Below are positions 34,948 to 42,761 of a DNA stretch of 64,000 bases, in pieces. Both the position numbers and the translations under genes were made by a program. Position 1 is the stretch's first letter. The number at the start of each line of letters is the position of its first letter. The stretch comes from Holophagae bacterium (GTDB lineage Bacteria; Acidobacteriota; Holophagae; Acanthopleuribacterales; Acanthopleuribacteraceae), in assembly GCA_029263455.1 (NCBI GenBank), contig JAJCXM010000020.1:62001-126000 (forward strand), written 5' to 3'. A model generated the notes under the pieces. That model was not told the origin of the DNA and made no database searches. It worked only from the letters and a program-made list of their open reading frames with translations.

Positions 34948-35524
34948 AAGACTACCCCTGCATATGGTATTGCGCCATGACGATGTGATGGGTCGCCAAG
35001 AAACGAGAGTGCAGGCATCGATTACGCAAATTGATTTACATGATTTTTGTCGGCTTGCTCGGTCATATGGAATCGCAGGCGTACATTGTGTCTCAGGTCT
35101 GGATTCACAACATACAATCACGGAAACGATACTGGATTATTGGAATAACGGGCCTGGGTGTAAATACAACCCAGATCGCACCGAAGCTATATCCCTGCTT
35201 CATCTTCACCGGTGCCAATCCGATTTGGACCAATGGGTAAGAGACCACTACCAACAAGAGGCGCTGTATGTAGGTACCAGCGCGCGCCATTTTCCACAAA
35301 AAACACTTGAGTTTAGCGTCTTTTGGGATACAATAACGCTCTTGGGCCGACCGGCATTTATCCAATTTGGTACAAGTTGGGGGCTGAGTCCGGAACATTT
35401 AAGCCGATGTGATTGGGTGTTACCCCCCATTGATGGTCATAATGGGTACAATCACCTCTCGGTAAGGTGCGCAGCCGCAATTCTAATTGACCGAGTCATG
35501 AGCGCATCAATACTAGGGAGTTAA
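34937..35524 (+). CDS. Second SPOUT-type RNA methyltransferase (Methyltrn_RNA_4 family)
   Basis: About 195 residues. The pattern LHMVLRHDDVMGRQETRVQASITQIDLHDFCRLARSYG followed by GPGCKYNPDRTEAISLL matches a SAM-dependent RNA methyltransferase family that in several phyla sits between trmD and rplS. The knot part LGRPAFIQFGTSWGLSPEH...DWVLPPIDGHNGYNHLSVRCAAAI retains the SPOUT shape. The target RNA is not known to me. Starts: TTG 34937 overlaps trmD by 11 bases; ATG 34964 is the alternative and would remove two residues of the first strand. Confidence 0.82.
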   Translation: MTHKRLPLHMVLRHDDVMGRQETRVQASITQIDLHDFCRLARSYGIAGVHCVSGLDSQHTITETILDYWNNGPGCKYNPDRTEAISLLHLHRCQSDLDQWVRDHYQQEALYVGTSARHFPQKTLEFSVFWDTITLLGRPAFIQFGTSWGLSPEHLSRCDWVLPPIDGHNGYNHLSVRCAAAILIDRVMSASILGS

Positions 35525-35527
35525 GTC

Positions 35528-35878
35528 ATGCAGAAGCTGTACGAGCTTGAAAAGAGTTTAGTCGATATTGCGAAACCCGATTTTCGGCCCGGCGATACCA
35601 TTCGCGTCCACTTGAAAATCGTCGAAGGTACCAAGGAACGTATCCAGGTCTTCCAAGGCGTGGTCATTGCCATCAATTTTAAAATGAACCGATCAACATT
35701 TGTCGTTCGCAAAGTCAGTACCGGTGGATTTGGCGTCGAGCGCATCATTCCGCTCTATTCACCTTCTATTGATCATATTGAGGTCGTTCGTCGCGGTCGT
35801 GTTCGCCGAGCGAAACTTTACTACTTGCGTGACCGCATTGGTAAAGCGGCTCGTATCCGCGAGAAACGCAAATCATAA
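35528..35878 (+). CDS. rplS: 50S ribosomal protein L19
   Basis: A 116-residue protein at the 30S-50S interface. [31 protein letters not shown] and [23 protein letters not shown] are unmistakable. GGGAG precedes the ATG. It is the last gene of the operon; a terminator follows 22 bases on. Confidence 0.98.
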   Translation: MQKLYELEKSLVDIAKPDFRPGDTIRVHLKIVEGTKERIQVFQGVVIAINFKMNRSTFVVRKVSTGGFGVERIIPLYSPSIDHIEVVRRGRVRRAKLYYLRDRIGKAARIREKRKS

Positions 35879-36934
35879 TTGCATTCCATTCAGATTGAAA
35901 AAAAGGCCTTGCTTTGCGGGGCCTTTTTGCTTTTTTTAAGCCTATTTGCATACCCACAGACCATTGAGATAGTCTCGCCTAAGCCAGGAGACCCCTTGGA
36001 CCGCGACCAGACTTTCGTGGTCGTGGTGGCGGCGGACGACGTTCAACGCGTACAAATGACCTTGGATGGTCGATTGATGGGCGCGCGCCGAAGTGCTCCT
36101 TACACCTTCAAATTCTCCTGGGACCCTCAACGCAACCATGAGGTGCGGGTTGAAGCCATCTTGGGCAATGGTAACCGCTTGGTTCAGGAACTGAAATTCG
36201 GAGGATTAACGGCCGATTTGGTCGAAGATGTGCGCTCCACCTATTTGTTCCCGTATGTCGAGACCGGGTCTGAGCAACCCTATGCGTGGCAATTGGAGGG
36301 AGAAGGCGTTCAGCCGCACCAGCTGCGGGTTCTGGATATCGCCGACTATCCTCTACAGATAAACATTGTGTTAGACATCAGTGGGTCGATGAAGCCATTT
36401 CGTCAGGATTTGGTTAGCGGAATGTTCAGGCTGCTTACGTACCTCAGAACTGCGCAGGGCCGGGCGCAGTGGGTCATTTTTGATGAAAGACCTCAAACCG
36501 TTGATTTGGCTCGCGTCAATGAGGAGCGCGATCTCCTGAGTCTCTTCCAGAGTCGTGGTAAAAGCGTCGTTTTGGATAGCGTTAGCGCTTCAATCGAGTT
36601 GTTTGATCGATCTCCTAGACGTGTGATCGTTTTGCTGTCAGACGGTGCAGACGACGGAAGTCGTTTAGGCTACAGCCATGTCGCTGAACTCTTAGAGCAC
36701 AGCGGTGCCTCGCTGATTTGGATGAAGACACCGCAGCTTGACGACCGAGAAATGCGGAAGTTAACCCAGGCGTCAGGTGGTTTTGTGATTACGGGCTATG
36801 GGCCTGAAGCATGGTCGTTGCTGTTGCAACGCCTCAGCAGCCAGTCCGGGTTGGCTGTGGACGACGTCGAAGGATCATTTGAGTTGTCCATCAAAAAGAA
36901 TCGAATTTGGTACCCACAATGGTGGCGACGTTGA
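35879..36934 (+). CDS. Exported von Willebrand factor A domain protein
   Basis: About 351 residues. Residues 8-26 are a signal peptide (KKALLCGAFLLFLSLFAYPQ). Residues 30-110 form a beta-sandwich-like segment. Residues 160-340 are a VWA domain with the MIDAS motif DISGSM near 166-171, a Thr/Ser loop further on and VLLSDGADDG. TTG 35879 is the probable start, one base past the rplS stop, with only a weak GAGA upstream. The terminator for rplS is encoded within the signal sequence, so expression depends on read-through or an internal promoter. Its C-terminus overlaps crcB. Confidence 0.8.
   Translation: MHSIQIEKKALLCGAFLLFLSLFAYPQTIEIVSPKPGDPLDRDQTFVVVVAADDVQRVQMTLDGRLMGARRSAPYTFKFSWDPQRNHEVRVEAILGNGNRLVQELKFGGLTADLVEDVRSTYLFPYVETGSEQPYAWQLEGEGVQPHQLRVLDIADYPLQINIVLDISGSMKPFRQDLVSGMFRLLTYLRTAQGRAQWVIFDERPQTVDLARVNEERDLLSLFQSRGKSVVLDSVSASIELFDRSPRRVIVLLSDGADDGSRLGYSHVAELLEHSGASLIWMKTPQLDDREMRKLTQASGGFVITGYGPEAWSLLLQRLSSQSGLAVDDVEGSFELSIKKNRIWYPQWWRR
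35900..35937 (+). terminator. Rho-independent terminator of the rplS operon, inside next gene
   Basis: AAAAAGGCC (35900-35908) pairs with GGCCTTTTT (35920-35928) around an 11-base loop, then GC and TTTTTTT (35931-35937). The whole structure lies in codons 8-20 of the following VWA gene if that starts at TTG 35879, and forms part of its signal peptide. Confidence 0.8.
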
Positions 36935-37317
36935 TTATCAAGTTAAGTGTGATCGCCTTGGGGGGCGCGCTAGGTTCGGTGCTTCGCTACTTAGTTGGCG
37001 TTTGGGTTCAACAATGGACTCAAGTAAACACTTTTCCAATTGGTACCTTAACCGTCAATCTAATGGGTTGCTGTTTGATTGGGGTAATGGGAGGGTTAGC
37101 CGACCATCGACAATGGTTATCACCTGAAATGAGATGGTTCATCTTGGTTGGCATTTTGGGCGGATTCACTACCTTCTCAACATTTGCATACGAGACCCTG
37201 GCCCTTATGCGTGAAGGCTCGATGCTGGCTGCATTTGCCAACCTGTTTTTGCAGGTTGGTGTTGGTCTTTTAGGTGTGTGGCTGGGATTGTTGCTGGCGT
37301 TAAGGTGGTTCGACTGA
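36919..37317 (+). CDS. crcB: Fluoride channel CrcB (Fluc)
   Basis: A 132-residue inner-membrane fluoride exporter. Four helices carry GGALGSVLRYLVG, GTLTVNLMGCCLIG (polar track Asn) and GGFTTFSTFAYET (the Phe-box and central Na site). It functions as an antiparallel dual-topology dimer. ATG 36919 lies within the last codons of the VWA gene; TTG 36907 is less likely. No fluoride riboswitch can precede it because the upstream sequence is coding. Confidence 0.95.
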   Translation: MVATLIIKLSVIALGGALGSVLRYLVGVWVQQWTQVNTFPIGTLTVNLMGCCLIGVMGGLADHRQWLSPEMRWFILVGILGGFTTFSTFAYETLALMREGSMLAAFANLFLQVGVGLLGVWLGLLLALRWFD

Positions 37318-37409
37318 TGACGGCGATCTAATCACTTGGGCGCATGATGTCAATCTCACTGCTGGTAAGTGCTGTGTTAAGATACGGCGATTTTTTTGGG
37401 GGCACGCTG

Positions 37410-38324
37410 ATGGGTTCACGTTGGTCAACTAAAGATACAGTTTCTCATTTGATGGATCAGGCAAGACAGGGCGTTGCTTGGCTGAAAGAACGGTCGTCTG
37501 CACCTCACCTGGCGGTGATCATCGTTGGCGACGACCCCGCGAGTCACGTTTACGTGAGACGTAAAGTCGAGGCCTGTTCAGAGTTAGGTGTGAAATCAAC
37601 TCGCATTGATTTGCCTGAAGATGTGACCGAATCCGAAATGCTAGATGAAGTTAAACGCCTAAATCAGGATGATGATGTGGATGGCATCTTGGTTCAATTA
37701 CCGCTTCCTAGTCAGGTCTCCGCAAATGCCGTCATTGAAGCCATTGATCCTGATAAAGATGTCGACGGTTTTCACCCTGTCAATGTGGGTCGCTTGGCGC
37801 TTGGCCAAGCCGGTCTGTTTCCTTGCACACCCGTCGGCGTTATGGCCTTGATGAAGCAGAGTTTACCGGAGCTAAAGGGTAAACATGCTGTGGTCATTGG
37901 TCGATCTGCCATCGTTGGCAAACCAATGGCTCACCTCTTATTGCACGCTCATTGTTCGGTGACCATTATTCACAGTAGGACGCCTAATCCCCAGTCAATT
38001 TGTCAGCTAGCGGATATCGTTGTAGTGGCTGTCGGTCGGCCCGGACTAGTTGATGGATCTTGGCTGAAACCAGGTGCGGTCGTGGTCGATGTGGGAATTA
38101 ATGAAATTAAGGATAAAGAATTGGCGCGCCGTCTCTTTGGCGAGGATTCAAAAAAATATGCGCGCTTCATGCGTTCTGGGCGTGCGCTCGTAGGTGATGT
38201 GGATTATCGCTCTGCCTTGGGGGTTGCCGCATGGGTTACGCCCGTTCCAGGCGGTGTCGGCCGTTTGACAATCGCGCAATTGATGTTGAATTGTGTGACA
38301 GCGGCTAAACGGAGGTTGAGTTGA
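37410..38324 (+). CDS. folD: Bifunctional methylenetetrahydrofolate dehydrogenase/cyclohydrolase
   Basis: A 304-residue enzyme interconverting 5,10-methylene- and 10-formyl-THF with NADP. It has DDPASHVYVRRKVEACSELG with the catalytic Tyr-Lys pair, VQLPLP, DVDGFHPVNVGRL, PCTPVGVMALM, VVIGRSAIVGKPMAHLL and TPVPGGVGRLT. Compared with typical FolD it has roughly 20 extra residues before GDVDY (KELARRLFGEDSKKYARFM). ATG 37410 follows a GGGGG stretch; an upstream ATG at 37344 is possible. Its stop overlaps the mce start (TTGA). Confidence 0.96.
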   Translation: MGSRWSTKDTVSHLMDQARQGVAWLKERSSAPHLAVIIVGDDPASHVYVRRKVEACSELGVKSTRIDLPEDVTESEMLDEVKRLNQDDDVDGILVQLPLPSQVSANAVIEAIDPDKDVDGFHPVNVGRLALGQAGLFPCTPVGVMALMKQSLPELKGKHAVVIGRSAIVGKPMAHLLLHAHCSVTIIHSRTPNPQSICQLADIVVVAVGRPGLVDGSWLKPGAVVVDVGINEIKDKELARRLFGEDSKKYARFMRSGRALVGDVDYRSALGVAAWVTPVPGGVGRLTIAQLMLNCVTAAKRRLS

Positions 38325-38719
38325 TTACCAAAATCGATCATTTGGGTATTGCTGTGACCTCATTAGTCGAAGCATCTGAACGTTATCGTCAGTTGGGCTT
38401 CGCGTTTGAAGGCGAAGAAACAGTGATCGACCAAAAAGTCAAAGTAGCATTCTTTAGAGCAGGCGAGTCTCATATTGAGCTGCTTGAACCAACACACGAT
38501 GACTCACCCATTAGCAAGTTTCTCAATAGACGCGGACCAGGTATTCATCACGTGTGTGTCGAAGTTGAAGATATTGAAGCTGCATTGGCTAGTTACAAGG
38601 ACCAGGGAATTCAACTAATTAATAGTGAGCCTGTCATTGGTGCAGGTGGATGTCGCGTGGCATTTGTGCACCCTAAATCAACCCACGGCGTTTTGCTAGA
38701 GCTCAAGGAGAAAAAATGA
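38321..38719 (+). CDS. mce: Methylmalonyl-CoA epimerase
   Basis: A 132-residue vicinal-oxygen-chelate enzyme that interconverts (S)- and (R)-methylmalonyl-CoA. Metal ligands sit in DHLGIAV (His7), HIELLEP, GIHHVCVEVEDI and LLELKEKK at the end. Starts at TTG 38321, five bases after GGAGG, overlapping folD. With the PduO-type adenosyltransferase at 13806-14417 it points to a B12-dependent methylmalonyl-CoA mutase pathway elsewhere in the genome. Confidence 0.93.
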   Translation: MITKIDHLGIAVTSLVEASERYRQLGFAFEGEETVIDQKVKVAFFRAGESHIELLEPTHDDSPISKFLNRRGPGIHHVCVEVEDIEAALASYKDQGIQLINSEPVIGAGGCRVAFVHPKSTHGVLLELKEKK

Positions 38720-39165
38720 ATCGATCGATGTGCTACCTGTTGTTGGTAACTGGATTATTGGCCCTATCGGGTTGCTGGAAGAAGGTAGATTGGGGTAAGG
38801 CTGCCATCCCGGCAAATACGTTGGTACTTGAATTCTCACAACCTATCCGCTACGTGCTGGATTTGTCCGTCGACGGAAAACGTGTCCCTATCGATTACGG
38901 CCGTAGGAACCGTGTACTAATGATTACGGGCTTAAAACCCGACACTCACCATTTCAACATACACAGTATCTCGTATGTTTTTGGGCCCGAATTTGAACGG
39001 TTTGAAGTCAGCAACGAGGGCGGTGCTTATTTCTTCATTCAGTCGCGTAAATATCGGTCGGCGATACCTAAGGCCAAGGACCAAACGTCCATTCGCGCCT
39101 ATCGAAAGAGCTCCAAGAAAGACGAAGAATTGGCAAGTGCAAAGGTGCGTGCCGTTTTCAAATAA
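38716..39165 (+). CDS. Small lipoprotein of unknown function
   Basis: A 149-residue protein with a lipoprotein signal: a hydrophobic stretch ending LLALSGC, acylated at Cys20. The mature part has an immunoglobulin-like or PEGA-like beta pattern (ANTLVLEFSQPIRYVLDLSVDG, ITGLKPDTHHFNIHSISYVFG), then a basic tail. Residue after Cys is Trp, not Asp, consistent with outer-membrane sorting by Gram-negative rules. ATGA overlap with mce indicates co-translation. Confidence 0.78.
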   Translation: MNRSMCYLLLVTGLLALSGCWKKVDWGKAAIPANTLVLEFSQPIRYVLDLSVDGKRVPIDYGRRNRVLMITGLKPDTHHFNIHSISYVFGPEFERFEVSNEGGAYFFIQSRKYRSAIPKAKDQTSIRAYRKSSKKDEELASAKVRAVFK

Positions 39166-39210
39166 CTTGACCTTCAAAAAATTAATCGTATACGTCCACA
39201 TGCCTTTTGG

Positions 39211-39240
39211 TTGGTGCGCGCTCAGTCGCTTTGATAGAAT
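39211..39240 (+). promoter_or_regulatory. Promoter of the pseudokinase-FGE gene
   Basis: TTGGTG (39211-39216), 18-base spacer, TAGAAT (39235-39240) preceded by TGA, giving an extended -10. Transcription would begin near 39247, 32 bases before the ATG. Confidence 0.45.
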
Positions 39241-39278
39241 GGGTGCAAGCCTGCGAATATAAAAGGATTAGGTGTTTT

Positions 39279-42200
39279 ATGATTGGTGCCACAATTGACC
39301 AATTCAAGGTATTGGATATCTTGGGCGAGAGCGCCGTTAGCCGTATCTACCTTGCTGAGCATACCCAGACGGGTGGACGCTTTGTCTTGGAAGAGATCGG
39401 AACTGACCTAACTGGCAACTCCGAATTCAAGCAACGCATGATGGCCGATATCGTGCAATTGATCAAGATGGAGCATCCCAACATCATCTCTCCCACCAAT
39501 CTTTTAGAGGTGGAGGGACGTTATTATCTAGTCCGTGACCATCACGAAGGTCAGTCTCTAGGTGAGATGTTGAAGAAGCAGGGAGGCAAACTAGCACTAG
39601 ATGGCGTGGTTCGTATCTTTAAGGACATCCTTCGTGGCTTTGGCTATGCGCACAATGAAGGCTTTGTACATGTGCTTGTGAATCCCGACTGCATTCAAAT
39701 CGACGCAGATGGTGAAGCCAAAATTTCGGGATTTGGCACGATTCTGCAGCGCGAACTTGAACGTCGCCTATCCGACAAAGACAAAACACTTTATGCGCGT
39801 TATTTCCCACCAGAGCGATTCAATTACCCCGAAACAACCGACATTCGTACAAACATCTATTCTCTTGGCGGAATTCTTTTCGAAATGGTTACCGGTCGAC
39901 CACCTTTCAGTGGGACCACCATTTTTGAATTAGAGATGTCGCACTCGCAAGATGTTGTAGACGACCCCAGCATGATGAATGCAGCGCTGCCTCAAGGCAT
40001 CTCGTCTGCGATCATGAAAGCGATGGCGAAGAGCCCAGAAGATCGCTATCAAACGGCACTTGAATTTTATAAAGATTTAGAGAAAGTCGAGAATATGCGT
40101 CGTTCGGAGTTGTTTGGAGATGACTTCGTCAAAGGATTCGGAGAGATTTCTGGCCTGGGAGAATCCAAACCTCTAGTGATGGATTCGGACGCACCGTCAG
40201 CTTCCTTTAACTTGGGTTCCGAAGATAATCTCGACATGAGTTTTGATCTTCCAGAGGAGTCAGGTGGAGACAATTACATGGGCGCGACGGTTCGTGATGA
40301 AAGCGTAACGCCCGATATGTTCAAGATGCCAACTGCCGAACCTGAAGTTGCTAGCAACGATGTTTCTGCCGATGTCGGTGAGGACCTTGCCGACTGGGAA
40401 CAGCAATTTGATAATGACATGGCAGCAAGCAGTCCGCCATCGGCCGGCGCCCCACCAGCACCTAAAGCAGACAGCGAATTCGGGGCTTCATTTGATCTTG
40501 GCGGTGGAGACGATCTGGGTGGCGGCTTCGATTTTGGTAACCTTGAAACCGATACAGCGTTTGGAGACTTAGGCTCACCTCAAGAGAGTTTCCAGCTGGG
40601 TTCAAACGATGACCTAGATCAAAAAGAAACCATATCGGCTGAAAGTATGGGTCAAGGCCCACCTCAAGACTTTGCCTTCGATGATATGGGGAAAAGTATA
40701 GAACTCGATAGCGCGTTACCCGCTGAAGAGTCGGCAGCGGCACCAGCCGCATTTAGTTTTGAGTCGGATGATGGGGCATTTGCTTTTGAACAGGAAGCGG
40801 AACCTGAAATACCGGAAGTCAGACGGACACGCGAAGGGTTGCGTGAGAGTATTGATGCAGCTGGAATGGACGAACCTGTCATGCGAACGGTCACCGTTCG
40901 TCGGAGTGATCGGCGTTGGATTTATATAGCCGCCGCAGCTGTTGTTCTTTTTATTGCGATTGGCGGTCTATTCTGGCGAAACCAGCAAATCGAGAAGAAA
41001 TACAAGATCGTTCTTGACGATGCACGTCGGCTAATTAGTGATCAAAAATTGGAAGATGCGAGCGGTAAGTTACAGACCATATCCGCGAGTCTGCCAGATA
41101 AGTTCAAAGACGAACATAGTGAGTTGAACGCACAGATAAACAAGGCACTTGGGCAAGTCAAAGAGCAGGTCGACAATCTCGTGCAAAGGGCGCGTGAATT
41201 TGAACGGGATGAAAATTACCTCTCTGATGGGATCAACGATGCCATTGGAACGTATGTCAAGATCACAGAATTGCAACCCTCTAATAAGGATGCACAAAAG
41301 GCGATTGACGAAATCAAACGCGGTCAACTGGCAAGATCGACACAATTACAAGATAATGCCCAAGATGTCGAGTCACTTCGTGTGCTGGATGCTCTACGCA
41401 AAGTTTTGCCAGGCGATGCGGATGTCACCAAACGCTACAATGACTTACGAACGCGACTTGTAGCCGAAAAGTCAGGCACCTTAAAAACCGAAATCAATCA
41501 AAAGCTCAGCGAAGAAAAGTATGACGACGTGCCCTCTCTGTTTGCTGAACTAAGCGATATCGAACCGTCTTCCGATTTCCTTAAGCAAATGAGACCCACT
41601 CTGCTTGATAACTACACGCAAATGGCGATAGATGCACGGGCGCGCCAAGACTATGACTCAGCATTACGTTACTTCAACTACTGTCTGCAATTTGAGCCGG
41701 GCAACAAGCAAATTAATGCCGATCTTAAAGACTTGGAAACGGAAGCCTATAAGTTCACCGTTGAGAAAACAGGTGACGATTTAGAAAATGCCAGCCTCGA
41801 AAGTGACTACGCGAAGATGTACGCGCTGGCAACAAAACTAAATAATCTTGAGCCAGGTAACGGTAACGCGAATAGTGCCTTAATTCGGGTTACAGACTAT
41901 ATAAATGGGTTACGACGCCAAGCAATGGGTTTACGCGAACTAGGCCAGTTCAAAAAGGCGGCTAAGTTATACAAGGACATTTACGATGTTCATGGCGACT
42001 CAACCGCTTATGATCTGTGGCGAAAATATGACGGCTTTGCGCCACCCAGTGGGATGCGGCTTATCCCTGGTGGTCGTTTCGAAATGGGCTATTCGCCCGA
42101 TTCTTCAGCCCGGCCTGCTCATGATGTCACCATCTCTTCTCTCTTCATTGATAGCCACGAAACCAGTAACCAAGATTTTAAGCGCTTTGTCGATGCTAAT

Positions 42201-42761
42201 TCCCAATGGAAACCAGGCGCGATTGCGGCCGAATACCACGACGGCAACTACCTGAAACATTGGGAAAATGGCGCACCTCGTGCTGGCTCAGAGGATGAGC
42301 CCGTACGATATGTAAGTTGGTATGCGGCCAACGCTTATGCTAAATGGGTGGGTAAGCGTCTACCTACCGAAGCTGAATGGGAATGTGCCGCAAAAGGTGG
42401 CGAATCAGGCCAGAAATACTGGTGGGGTAATTATTCAGATGCGGAGAAAGCTGTCTACGAGTTTTATCCCCCTAAACGGCCAGCCAATGTCGGCTCGTTT
42501 CCAGCGAATCAGTACGGAATTTATGAAATATTGGGCAATGTAAGTGAGTGGGTTGCGGACACATACTCCTTATCGTTCTACGGTGAATCCAGAGGACAAA
42601 CCGATCCGGTTTTCAAGGGCCCAGGCGACAAGGTGAATCGAGGCGGTTGCTATCGAAACCGCGGCCGTGATCTTACTGTGTATAAACGGTTCAAGGCTGC
42701 AGCAGCAACCTGTTCACCTGAAATAGGATTTCGCTGTGCGCGTGACGCCAACATAAACTAG
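39279..42761 (+). CDS. Transmembrane pseudokinase fused to TPR-like stalk and FGE-like domain
   Basis: A 1160-residue protein. Residues 9-275 follow the Hanks kinase fold, but the VAIK lysine is Glu38 (VLEE), HRD is HVL (131-133) and DFG is GFG (151-153); the glycine loop is reduced to GESAVS. A long acidic linker (280-540) repeats SFxLGxxDxL three times. One membrane helix lies at about 546-566. The outside part has TPR-like helices (570-915) and a formylglycine-generating-enzyme-like domain (925-1160: MRLIPGGRFEMGY, RLPTEAEWECAAKGG, YEILGNVSEWVAD, IGFRCARD) without the FGE cysteine pair. ATG 39279 follows AGGATTAGGTG; an earlier ATG at 39207 overlaps promoter elements. Stop overlaps the convergent kinase stop. 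Confidence 0.88.
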   Translation: MIGATIDQFKVLDILGESAVSRIYLAEHTQTGGRFVLEEIGTDLTGNSEFKQRMMADIVQLIKMEHPNIISPTNLLEVEGRYYLVRDHHEGQSLGEMLKKQGGKLALDGVVRIFKDILRGFGYAHNEGFVHVLVNPDCIQIDADGEAKISGFGTILQRELERRLSDKDKTLYARYFPPERFNYPETTDIRTNIYSLGGILFEMVTGRPPFSGTTIFELEMSHSQDVVDDPSMMNAALPQGISSAIMKAMAKSPEDRYQTALEFYKDLEKVENMRRSELFGDDFVKGFGEISGLGESKPLVMDSDAPSASFNLGSEDNLDMSFDLPEESGGDNYMGATVRDESVTPDMFKMPTAEPEVASNDVSADVGEDLADWEQQFDNDMAASSPPSAGAPPAPKADSEFGASFDLGGGDDLGGGFDFGNLETDTAFGDLGSPQESFQLGSNDDLDQKETISAESMGQGPPQDFAFDDMGKSIELDSALPAEESAAAPAAFSFESDDGAFAFEQEAEPEIPEVRRTREGLRESIDAAGMDEPVMRTVTVRRSDRRWIYIAAAAVVLFIAIGGLFWRNQQIEKKYKIVLDDARRLISDQKLEDASGKLQTISASLPDKFKDEHSELNAQINKALGQVKEQVDNLVQRAREFERDENYLSDGINDAIGTYVKITELQPSNKDAQKAIDEIKRGQLARSTQLQDNAQDVESLRVLDALRKVLPGDADVTKRYNDLRTRLVAEKSGTLKTEINQKLSEEKYDDVPSLFAELSDIEPSSDFLKQMRPTLLDNYTQMAIDARARQDYDSALRYFNYCLQFEPGNKQINADLKDLETEAYKFTVEKTGDDLENASLESDYAKMYALATKLNNLEPGNGNANSALIRVTDYINGLRRQAMGLRELGQFKKAAKLYKDIYDVHGDSTAYDLWRKYDGFAPPSGMRLIPGGRFEMGYSPDSSARPAHDVTISSLFIDSHETSNQDFKRFVDANSQWKPGAIAAEYHDGNYLKHWENGAPRAGSEDEPVRYVSWYAANAYAKWVGKRLPTEAEWECAAKGGESGQKYWWGNYSDAEKAVYEFYPPKRPANVGSFPANQYGIYEILGNVSEWVADTYSLSFYGESRGQTDPVFKGPGDKVNRGGCYRNRGRDLTVYKRFKAAAATCSPEIGFRCARDANIN

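Noticed and set aside
36870-36930. Fluoride riboswitch upstream of crcB
   Set aside because: The upstream sequence is the coding end of the VWA gene and shows no crcB-motif features; crcB starts inside that gene.
39207-39278. Longer start for the pseudokinase at 39207
   Set aside because: It would place the start codon upstream of the extended -10 at 39235-39240 and has no Shine-Dalgarno; the kinase-type start MIGATIDQFKVL at 39279 fits the family.
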